Source of the DNA: Krasilnikovozyma curviuscula
Lineage: Eukaryota; Basidiomycota; Tremellomycetes; Cystofilobasidiales; Mrakiaceae
Assembly: GCA_014825775.1 (NCBI GenBank)
Contig: MVAQ01000213.1
Coordinates: forward strand, 1 to 38,302
Length of the DNA: 38,302 bases
Direction: 5' to 3'
This document shows positions 1-9,084 of the stretch, piece by piece; position 1 is the first letter of the stretch; every line of letters begins with the position of its first letter. The notes under the pieces are model-generated. The model had not been told where the DNA came from. It did no database searches and saw only the letters and a program-made list of their open reading frames with translations. A program made the translations under genes and the position numbers.

Positions 1-36
1 GAACAGTGACTGACCATCGTCACCTCTGCTCTTTAG

Positions 37-210
37 TTCGTTGAAGACACCGGTGACATTCTCTTCTACAAAAACAAGAGAGGTGTTGGTGTAACCTTCC
101 CAACTTTCCCAGAGAAAGATGGATCAGTCTCTGACTCCGGTGTCGAAATCGAACCAGAAGAGCCTGTCGCCGAATTTTACCCAGAACGTGCTGGTGAGGG
201 AGACCTCTAG
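37..210 (+). CDS. C-terminal exon of an unrecognised protein
   Basis: This is the last exon of a gene that begins left of the window. A branch-like TGAC and a pyrimidine-rich CTCTTTAG acceptor end at base 36. From base 37 the frame runs 57 codons to a TAG at 208-210. The peptide begins FVEDTGDILFYKNKRGVG and ends with an acidic tail rich in Glu and Pro (IEPEEPVAEFYPERAGEGDL). The acceptor, the clean open frame and the codon use look like a genuine coding exon. I do not recognise the family from this short C-terminus. The phase assumes the frame starts directly at the acceptor. Confidence 0.6.
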   Translation, partial: FVEDTGDILFYKNKRGVGVTFPTFPEKDGSVSDSGVEIEPEEPVAEFYPERAGEGDL

Positions 211-871
211 ATACAGTCAACCCTGCATATTGCAGACATACGCACGTGTTCAACATCATTATTTTCATCATTCACTTACATCATTCATTTACATCCCGGG
301 CTAAACGTGAAGAGAAGATGCTAGATTGGGTTTTTTATTCACATTTGAACAACATATACTCTTCGGAGAATGTAATCTTTTCACACTTTGATCCAATGAG
401 CATTCATCTGCAATTAAGAAAAGGTGTGATTTGAAAGATCATCTCACTGTTACTGTCCATTTCGAATCTTAGCTTCTTGCGAACACCCGTCTCAAATCGA
501 TCTCCTCAATCTGTCGCGTAGTGTCCCAGAATTCTGCAAGGGTTACCTATGACTTTGGGTAAATGTTCTGTATCTAACTTTTCGTTTTCCTACCGTTGCT
601 CGCAGATTTTCGAACGCTTCTACGGATTCGGCGGATGGGCGAGATGAAGAAGTAAATGTCCTCCCATTTGGATATCTGCAACAGTAAAGCAATCTGGCGA
701 ATGTCCAGGATATAGATCAGGAAATGAGAGACAATTCCACTGCTTTCTGGGAGAGCTTTTACGAAGTGTGAGTGGCCTTATCGTAGGAAGTAAATGGCTC
801 TGATTGGACAAACTAAGGTTGATCTGCTTTGCGCGCCGCGTTGATGTCACGTCCAAGGAATTATTACGAAC
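211..871. other. Intergenic and 3' flank, nothing firm
   Basis: This stretch holds the 3' flank of the first gene, AT-rich to about 430, and then mixed sequence. A minus-strand open frame covers 620-856 and could be a downstream exon of the doubtful gene at 872-1507, but no consistent splice joins them. No RNA gene or repeat was seen. Confidence 0.3.
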
Positions 872-1507
872 CTAACGAGATTGGCAGGAGGAGAGCTCTG
901 GCAAAGGTTGGAGAGGGCTGATGCGGTGGTACCGTCTGAAGACGTCTCTGTAAGGAGTAGAAGAGGCTTGAGAGACCGCGCTCTAATACACGTTTCACTT
1001 GGACGACGCACGCGCATTTAGCGACAACACTCCAGCGAGAAAGTCAAATTGACAGGGTGGTATCGTCCTCGGTGCTACTTCTCCACTCATTATTGACTCT
1101 GAAAGGGCTGGGTGCCTGATGTTCGCTGCTGTTTGACCAGTATCTCATTCGGACAGCAACGAGGTAAAGCTCACAGCGTAACATCGACTCAGCCTAGCTG
1201 CACCCTAAACCAGAAGGTCCTCATACATCCATAATATGTGATGGGAGCTGCCTTGAGAAAAAATCCCGAGGCGTGTGATTTTTTGTATTTTGGGTGGCTT
1301 TGATAGTTACTGGTAGAGCGTTGGAAAATATCAAGAGTCAAACCACTGACGGTGAAGCGCATATTCTCCAGGTCGGCCAAACTCGTCGTCTGGTATATCA
1401 ATAACCATCTGCTCTCCAAATCCCGTCAGCAGCAGAATCCAGGAACGCAGCTGATCCAGAGGGAAGGGAGCTACAGCTGCAATGTCTGTTCTGTCTAAGT
1501 CGTCCAT
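872..1507 (-). CDS. Doubtful small gene, head-to-head with the phosphatase gene
   Basis: Two pieces of minus-strand sequence read like real coding exons. The first is a complete 58-codon frame at 1507-1331 (start MDDLDRTDIAAVAPFPLDQL, then an acidic VIDIPDDEFGRPGEYALH stretch). The second starts at an ATG at 1090 (MSGEVAPRTIPPCQFDFLAG). It can be spliced through a GTGAAA donor and a CTTACAG acceptor at 948 into DVFRRYHRISPLQPLPELSS, with a stop at 874-872. I could not find a splice joining the two pieces in frame, so they may be one gene with a misread intron, two tiny genes, or chance frames in the upstream region of the plus gene. The first piece overlaps the start of the phosphatase gene by 26 bases on the opposite strand. 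I recognise no family. Confidence 0.2.
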
Positions 1508-2515
1508 CTCTCAAGTGCTACAGCCAGCAGGGAAATCCTCCGTCTTACCTTCCACAGGTGTAGGCACGTCAGCTCCAACATCATCAAAGGAAGCCAAGTC
1601 AAGTAAGAACAACAGCGCGGTGATAGAAACCTCAAGTCCTCTTAATATTCCTTCCAAGTTTGGAACGGTGGAGAGAGGCCTCTATCGGAGCAACATACCA
1701 GCACCAGCCAACGTAAGTTAAAAAGATGAACTTTGACTCTTTGTCACTTGTCTATGATTCTGCTTCCCAAGGCGGCTAATCCCTGTGTCTGGCTCGCATT
1801 TTACTAGATTCCTTTCCTTAGTACCTTGGGCCTGAAGACAGTAATCTCCTTGACTCCAGAACTCCCCCACCCAGCTCTTTCAGCTTTTTATTCGGAGAAG
1901 GGAATCGAACTTGTAAGGTCTTTTTGCGGACTAGTTTATAGGTCATCCCACTGCTCGTTCCGAGTTGACTCTGATCTCATTTCCATCTGTAGGTCCAGCT
2001 TGGAAATTTGCACTTCCATTTGAGAAAAGAAGGAGAATGGAGACCTATTTCAGACGAGTTGGTGAAGGAGAGTCTGGAGCTAATATTGTCAAAAGCAGGT
2101 TATCCAATCATGGTCATGGATCCGTACATAGCAGTCTTTTTTTCCTCTCATCGGGAATAGTTTGCTAACTGAATATTTTCCCATTTAATCAGATCTGGTA
2201 TTCATCTCACTGGTATTGTGATAGGTTGTCTCCGTAAACTTCAACACTGGAATTTCGCCTCTATTGTTGTCGAGGTGAGCGTTCTTTCATCACGGACTCC
2301 TTACTTCTCATCCTTCGATCGACTTATATTATCTGCCGAGTCATTCCTAGTATCGTTCTTTCACTGGCCCTTCAAAACACAGGTACTCGGACGAGCAGTA
2401 CATTGAAGTTTATGATACGGATCTGGTGAATGTCCCTTCAGCCGCGGTAGAATGGTTCGATGACGGTGAAGATCTCTGGCGCGAAGAAGAAGAAGAAGAG
2501 ATGGGAGATGATTAG
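1482..2515 (+). CDS. Siw14/Oca1-family atypical tyrosine phosphatase-like protein, catalytic loop degenerate
   Basis: Five exons (1482-1712, 1808-1912, 1993-2123, 2193-2274, 2351-2515) join in frame to 237 residues. After a low-complexity Ser-rich N-terminus of about 60 residues comes the family signature: FGTVERGLYRSNIPAPAN, then FLSTLGLKTVISLTPELP, and near the end an EYRSF-G-K-R-DEQYIEVYD block. These are the hallmarks of the plant/fungal atypical dual-specificity phosphatase group (Siw14, Oca1). In S. cerevisiae that group acts on inositol pyrophosphates or has Oca-type roles. Here the loop that should read C-x5-R is VMDPSGIHLTG: Asp stands where the catalytic Cys should be and Leu where the Arg should be, while the Gly and the trailing TG remain. 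That predicts a pseudophosphatase, comparable in kind to the non-catalytic members I recall in yeast. The C-terminus is a run of Glu. The last acceptor was chosen at 2350 because it restores the EYR-x-F-x-G block; the CAG at 2391-2392 would not. Confidence 0.85.
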
Positions 2516-3009
2516 TGGTTAGAAAGCAGGACGTGGCACATCTTTTGGATCAAAATTAGCTAGCTGTCTCGTATGTCACCCTATATCTTCCTCTTTTTCT
2601 TCTCCGGTCACTTTTATTTACTCACTTTATCCAGCACGGACCATATTCTTTCTTCCCCTATCTCGTGTCCATCGGCTGTTAGTCTTCTAGCACGCTCCCC
2701 GTAGGTTGAGGAGAAGCCCCATCTCCTTCATCTTCACGCCAACACCCCCTCGCCCCTCCCTTGCAACAATGCTCAGCCTCTACATACCTGCCGGCGTAAT
2801 CTTTGCTCCTGAGGTCGTAAATCCACGAGACAAGGGCGTCCGCCAGTGAAGCCGTCTCGCCAATGATTTGCCTTCAAGAACCAACATCTGGACGTATCTT
2901 TCCGACTTGTGAGTAGAAACTCCTGGTTGAAAAAACTTCGGAGCTAACCGTTCCTCTCATTGATCCAAAACCAGCTGCGGTGGCGATCAGATCGGGGACC
3001 TACCTCAAA
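2516..3009. other. 3' flank and intergenic region, pyrimidine-rich
   Basis: The sequence is CT-rich from about 2570 to 2770. A plausible GTGAGT...CTAAC...CAG intron is present at about 2910-2973 on the plus strand, which suggests a transcribed leader for the doubtful small gene at 3010. A 26-codon frame starts at an ATG at 2769. Nothing firm can be called. Confidence 0.3.
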
Positions 3010-3262
3010 ATGAGCGATGGCAAGTTAAACATTTAACATTCACTGCTCAGTGGCCAGACACAGCCGCTTGTCATCTTCATCAGGAGCCATTGTTGACATA
3101 GAAACGGATCATCATCGTATATTTCTACCAGCCGGGCTAGAAGACTCGTTAGCGACTCGTTTCTGCGGAGGTGTGTTAAACTCCAATGTGGAAGGAATAG
3201 GAAGACCAGTTCAAATAACGCAGCTGGTCCCGCTGTATTTGCTTTCTTTATTTCTTCTCTAA
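3010..3262 (+). CDS. Doubtful small gene of unknown function
   Basis: An ATG at 3010 can be joined through a short GCAAGT...CTCAG intron (3020-3050, only 31 bases) to a frame reading VARHSRLSSSSGAIVDIETD and ending LVPLYLLSLFLL, with a stop at 3260-3262. The frame is of coding quality in the middle (HHRIFLPAGLEDSLATRFCG) and ends in a short hydrophobic tail. A CAG at about 3080 is an alternative acceptor. The proposed intron is at or below the lower size limit usual for these fungi and would be another GC donor, so the model is weak. The opposite strand has an overlapping open frame of similar length. I recognise no domain. Confidence 0.2.
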
Positions 3263-4197
3263 TCTTCTTCATATTTCTGGAGGATCCAGCGGTGTGTTAA
3301 GATACAGATCCTAGAGTCGGGAGAATTCGTGGTGATGTGTTGGCTCGATCTGAACTTCTTGTCAACTTCTCCGATATGATACAATAGAAGGTACGAAGCG
3401 TTGCTTACAGATTGCTTAAAATTCTTGAATCCCGATTGAAACATTATCATACACGATGGTAGAGCATTCGGGATTTATTATTCGAGATTGCTGTCCGCCG
3501 GCACAGGGGAAGTGGACGGAGATTTGTACTAAAAGAATCTCTTGCTATGTTTCATTAATTACCTGAAAAAGAGTAAACTTCGAGGAATATTTTAAACTTG
3601 CTCTTGCAACTTTGAGGATGAGAAATAGAAAATTCATCGAAATCTTTCCTTGCACGGCGGCGCTAAGTGGAGCATTCAACTTGCAACTCTTCTCCAAACA
3701 AAGCAAATGGCTATAAACAAAAAGGGTAGAAAGATAAAAATGACCAACTAATCTTTAGTATAGATATTGCTATCTAAGCAGACAAGCAAGAAGTGCGCTG
3801 CCTTTGATGGATTGCCTTGTTATTGTTTTGAGGGGGCTGATTTTCTGGATTTTTGGGGGGTTTTTGTGGTTTGTCGGGTATCTAGGTGAATCAACAAAAG
3901 AAGATAAAAAACTTGTGGGGACCAAGTGGAATTGGTGATGAGATTGGCCGATGTGTTGTTGTCAAATGATGAAAATAATTAGGCTGACACGAAAGGATAC
4001 TGAAGATGCTTAGGTTGGCGTGGAAAGAAACGTGGTTAAAATGCATTTGTTTACTGATTGATCACTGTGATTATGTGGTTGATGTTGGGGTATCGTATGG
4101 TATACTGGGAGACTGATGGGAAAGAGTTGGGGTGGTGATGGTGGATGACCAGCGCTGAGCTGCATGGTTGGCTGGATGATTGAAGCACTTATCGTCA
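3263..4197. other. Intergenic region and 3' UTR of the CCCH-finger gene
   Basis: This AT-rich stretch holds no convincing coding frame. It contains a G/T-rich run near 3828-3875 and several A-rich tracts. The part next to 4197 is presumably the 3' UTR of the minus-strand CCCH gene. A GTAATG sequence directly at that gene's stop leaves open a further 3' exon down to about 4010, but I see no domain to support it. Confidence 0.35.
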
Positions 4198-7100
4198 TTA
4201 CCAAATGAGAGCCTTCTTATCTTTGTAAGATGATCTTTCTTCCCAGCTAGGTGAACTCTCTACCAGCGGGAAGTTTGACCATCGGAAAGAAGGAGATGTT
4301 TGAATTTGGGAGTTGTTCCATAGTGATGGAGCTGCACGAGCAGTTGAACTGAAAGTCTCATCGGTATCAACATTCATTCTCGGGTGATGAGGGTTGGACC
4401 AAGAGGAGGTAAGGTAGTTGTCTACTTCCCTATTAGAGTGGTTCTGGTGAATGGTATAGTCGTTTTCGGATGTATGCCTTCTCATACCAATAGAAGTTGG
4501 GAAAAGCGGATTTTGAGGCTCTGGAGTGAGTGGTGGAATCTCCGAGTGGCGGACTGAGAGCGAGTCTGAGCGATCTCTTCCTCTGAGGAGCTGCCTCCCA
4601 TCGGAACTGACTCTACCGTTTGATAACTGGGGTGTATATCCAATCAAGGATGAAGATGAAGAACTATACGAACTTTCGGTCGACAAAAGTTTGTAAGCAG
4701 CCCGTTCCAATTCCTCTTGAGCAATCCTGAACAAACAGCTCTGTCAGTCACGAATCAACTTTAGAATGTCCCTGCGAAAACATCTCACTTCCTTCTAGCA
4801 TCCAATATAGCTCTGAGAGCAGCCTCGGTTCCAAAAACTCCCAGCTCTGGCAATCCGCCAGCTGGAACTTCGTCGTGGATGAAGCAGCACCTGTGTATTT
4901 AAAAATCGAAACAAACGGAAAGACAGTCAGTCGGCACCGTAAGCGATCGCGGCGAGATTCACGTACCTCCTTCCATAGGCACAGAAATTGCAAAGCCAGA
5001 AAGTAGTACAGATCTGAGTCTTGTACTTTGGATGTCTATCGACAGGGCGAAGCTCCTCCAATCCATGAGCGTATTGACACTGCACAGCCAGTCCAAAAAT
5101 CAGCACCATCTCAAATCATTTTGAGGTTCTGACCACTCACCTTGGCACCGTACATGCATCTATCCAAGTCAGAAGCCCATGGTCTACTCTCCCAGCTTCT
5201 ACACAACTCAGTCTTGTACAACTTTCCCTTTTTATTGGTTGGCGAAGGACCCATCAGTGAGTCGTTTGACGGATAGCCGTTATCAAATGGGAATCTGGAG
5301 AGATTTTTATCTGAGACTCCCAATACAGACAGACCACCAAACAAGCTGCCGCTATTGGGTGAGAGATTTTCCAAGTTAATGTTATTGTGGAGCTTATTGT
5401 TGAACAGGGAAGCCGTTTCACGATCAGAATGAAGACCAAATGCGGAGGGATAAAGTTTTTGGATAGCTGAGAACTGTTGCAAGAGCTCTGCTGGGTTGTC
5501 GAAGATGGATGATGAGAGCGGGAGGCTCAAATTGACAGTTCTGTCCGAAGCGCCATGAGATGAGAAGTAGTCTGGAATGTTAGGACTAAAGTCACTTGCT
5601 CTTGGCAGAGGTGAAGGAGAGGTAACTGGACTTCTTTCGTTCACGGAGTTAGGGAAAGTAGAAGTTGGTGAGAGTCGGTCTCTATCGTATATGTCTTGGG
5701 CGCGGAGTGTTGGACCTTGTGGGATGACGGCGTGGCCAACAGCTGAGGGACCCATGGGGAAGCTTCTTCTGTTGAGATGGCTCAGTTGGTCAGCAACTCC
5801 GGGATCAAGCGATTCTCTGTAGAAAGAGACGTCCGTTGCGCTAGAAGAAAGGTTCTGGGAATGAGAGCGATGAAGTTTTTGGGCGTGACCAGGAGTGAGA
5901 AGGGAGGCAGTCGATCCCGGTTGCGTAGTAGAACGGAGCTGGTTAGTCGGAGAGAACCCATTCTTGATTTCTTCAGCTCTATCATCACCATTCCATGTCG
6001 AGGAGAAAGCCACAGTGTTGTACAGTGCAGCAGGAACTGCCTTCACCTGAATCAGAACAAGTAAGAAAAGGTCGGATCTAGCATCTCTCATTTGAAAAGT
6101 ATTATTCACTCACTTCGTTGGTGAAAAACCCTTCACTTTGGCTGTCTGCTGAACCGAAGGTTATTCCGAGACCGACCAGGCCTTCTTCCTTTGGCACCGC
6201 GACACCAATATTGCTTCCTTCTCTAAATGATCTAGCAACCTGTAATGCGTCTTTGATCTCAGACTTCTTGGCAACAAGTCTTCTGACTACTCCAAAATCA
6301 CTCTCTGGGCTTCCGCCGGCCATGAGTGGTGATTTAGGTGAAGAAGATCCAGTGGAGACATCTGGAGTGTTGTTGAGCGCGAAGGATGGACAGAACGCAG
6401 GAACGTCCCCCCTGAGACCGGTGTTGACCGGCGCTGTGAAGTCATAAGATGTTGGTCTAGAGCTTGCTTGGGTGCTTCCTCTGTTAGATGTCGACCATAT
6501 ACTGGCTGCGGTGCCAACAGAAGAGTTGAGAGAGCTCCTGTTTGATGAGCTTGAGTCCCCGAGAGACCCAGCTATGAATGGAGGGGTGGAGTTGAGAGCT
6601 GGAGTAGAGATTGCAACTAATGGTGAAGTTTGGGAGATGGCTGAAGGTTTATTGTCTGAGTTTTCGTCGTCAAAACCACCGAGCTTGAGCGCCATGATCT
6701 CATCAATAAAGTCGTCTTGAGTAGAAGATGGAGTTCTGATGTAAGTTGTTGGTCTAATCAAGGAAACTCCGAAAGAACTAGAAGCTGGTGAGTTGGTGCC
6801 AGAACCGATGCTTCCTGCTCCTGCCCCTGACAAAGATGAAACGGATTTGTTGAGAGCGCCAAATCGACCAGAACCGATTGTTCTATCACCGATCCATCTA
6901 AATGTCTCTCTCTCATCAGCGGAGTCTCCTCCAAGGCTTGAAACGCTCCTTTTCCCGTCTTTAACACAGCATTGATTTCCACAGTCGCTGTCGCTCCCGT
7001 TGCTGCCATCACCTTCAACCTCCACTCTTGAACGCAAAGAGATGGTTTGGTCCTCATCACGGGATTTGATCTCGATCGGCAGAATAGTTTGACGGATTCT

Positions 7101-7229
7101 GCGGACTTCTTGGTCTGGTTGGAGAAGAGATGAGAAGGAACCTTCGAGAGCGGCGGTGGAGAGGGGTGTGAAGAACTCATTGGCGGTGGAACCATGAGAG
7201 GACGGAGTGTTGACGTATGAGCGAGACAT
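4198..7229 (-). CDS. Tandem CCCH zinc-finger RNA-binding protein (TTP/TIS11-like)
   Basis: Five exons on the minus strand (7229-6114, 6046-5141, 5079-4967, 4890-4789, 4726-4198) join in frame to 921 residues. The first ~650 residues are low-complexity, Ser/Asn/Pro-rich and probably disordered. Then comes a YKTELC lead-in and two CCCH fingers separated by a conserved linker (YAHGLEELRPVDRHPKYKTQ). Finger 2 is canonical C-x8-C-x5-C-x3-H (CTTFWLCNFC...CCFIH). Finger 1 is C-x14-C-x5-C-x3-H, with six extra residues between the first two Cys. The exon boundaries that split both fingers are supported by restored CQYAHG and RRCCFIH motifs. Proteins of this family bind AU-rich elements in 3' UTRs and promote mRNA decay. 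After the fingers lie a helix with ARRKIAQEELERAAYK and a Ser-rich tail. A GTG in frame lies upstream, but the ATG at 7229 is the natural start because it directly follows a 5' UTR intron. Confidence 0.88.
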
Positions 7230-7231
7230 TT

Positions 7232-7333
7232 CTTTTAAATCATTTGGAAGTGGAACAGGCACATCGAATATTGATAGTCGACATTAGTAATGTATTGAAG
7301 TCTGACAAGAGAAACTGAAACGAGCGAACTTAC
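7232..7333 (-). other. Probable 5' UTR intron of the CCCH-finger gene
   Basis: On the minus strand a GTAAGT donor at 7333 is followed by a TACTAAT branch-like sequence. The first AG after it is at 7233-7232, two bases before the ATG at 7229. The intron would be 102 bases and entirely in the leader. Confidence 0.5.
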
Positions 7334-9084
7334 CAAAGATTCTTGGCAGATTACCAGACCACTACGGGACGAGCAGCTGATATATAGGAAGAGATAACTC
7401 GTCTCTAATAGTGCCAAATGAGAGAAAGTGAGAGGCGGTTGCAACGTGCCACAGGAGCGATGTCAGCTCCACCAAGTCAAAACATCGACCGTCAAGTGAC
7501 TCAAAACTCACCTGTGATGAAGGAATTGTTTGGAAGTGGTTTCTAGGATATACCAATATTTGAAGTACCTTTCCCGAAAAAGTGGATGTCGAGTCGAAAT
7601 GAGTCGAGTGACCTTGTGAAGGCGAGGGCTTCTTCCTTTTCAGAGTTCCCCTGGATTGACAACTCCTTTGAAGAGCAACAGACAGGCTAGAGGGCCACAT
7701 GGAATATGAACGAGAGTTTTTCAGTATTTCAGAACATTTACGCGTCCCGTCGACTTTGGGAGAATGACTGGCGTCCTCCAAATGAAGGGCGCGATATGAC
7801 GACCGGAAATTGAACTCACCTGCTGATGACAAGATCGAATAGTTATAGCACAAGCAAACAGAGCGAGAATGACAATGGGAAACAATATTTCTTGAGCACT
7901 GTTTTCTTTGGGGATGGTTTTTGACTACAGCGATATTTTCTCTGAGCGGCGAGTGGGAAGGCAGCTGCGTGCAGCAAGACCTGGAGCTAACGATGGTGAG
8001 ACTGGAAAGAGCGCCTGAGTTGTCCTATACTAGGGAAACAGGCAGACTTTCAGGGAACAAAGGGATATTTTCAGCCTCTTTTTACACCACGGAAATGGTG
8101 GTTTGGAGGGAAAGACCGTATGCAGGGTTGGAGACAGGAGACGAGGATACACCCAGTGGAGAGGTCGTACGCACCAGAGAAGAGCAGTCGAGGCTGTTGG
8201 ATACTCTGGGTGGACTTCAGCAGAAAGGTTAGCTGGAAAACAGAGGGATACAGTCCCTGGGCAACGAAATGAAAGGTCACCCACCATTTTCCCTGCCGCC
8301 GCACGAGCGCAGCGATTTCAGTCCAGTTCCCCCTGTCTTCGCGACTCCGTCTTCTTCCAGAATCTGTCATTTCCAACCTGCCAAAGTTTCAGAGTAGCAC
8401 GTCGCTCTTTGAAATACGTCCAAGTCTACGCTGAGTCGAGGAGAGATGGTGGAATTCAAAACCACCTGACTTGCTTCAGTTGAAGGCACCTTTCCTCCAT
8501 AACCTCTCTCACTGGCAGAACCTGCAATCATCGATTACAAATCATCGTTTTCTTTTTAGTTTCCTACCCCGCTTTAGTCTCTTTTTAGAGGTGCGTCATG
8601 GCGAGGAATTAGAAATCAAAACAAAGAAATCCCTGCCGTTTCTTTGAGGTCACAACTCAGCAGAGGATATCAATTCCACGTCAAAGAAATTAGCCGTTCA
8701 GAGCTTATCCAGTCAGGTTTCTTGATACTGAATGTACCAAGGCAGCAATCTCGGCTATTTGAAGTGATCGGGGTCGGAGTGAGACCACGGCGATCAAACT
8801 TGATCAAGATATAACTCTGGCGCCATGGAATCTATTGTTGACTCTGATGAAGATTCATCTATATTTGGACGATAAAGTTCAACGACAGAAAGGCGTTGAT
8901 AATCAATGAAGACTTTGCTAATATTATTTATTATCAACGTTGCTGAATCTATTTCTGTGCCACTACAACTTTGAACTGACTACAACTGTTAATACCAACG
9001 AGAAAAAGTGAAAAAAGTATTTGTGGACCAATTGAGGGAAAAGAAGGCTAGGTAGGACGACATTCACAAGACGGATTGATAACA
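7334..9084. other. Long leader and intergenic region upstream of the CCCH-finger gene
   Basis: About 1.75 kb lies between the CCCH gene and the end of the first transporter. On the minus strand there are further donor-like sites (CAG followed by GTGAGT near 7514 and 7817), which suggests a long, multiply spliced leader. A 163-codon minus-strand frame at 7362-7853 has no ATG at its beginning and crosses these sites, so I do not call it a gene. From 8530 to 9084 the sequence is AT-rich, with no feature beyond the expected transporter 3' UTR. Confidence 0.35.

Noticed and set aside
5777..6064. Plus-strand frames across the CCCH gene (also 6118-6447 and 6472-6720)
   Set aside because: They are antisense shadows of the Ser-rich coding region, with no splice sites of their own.
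7362..7853. Minus-strand 163-codon frame above the CCCH gene
   Set aside because: No ATG at its beginning, and it crosses two donor-like sites and a region expected to be leader.
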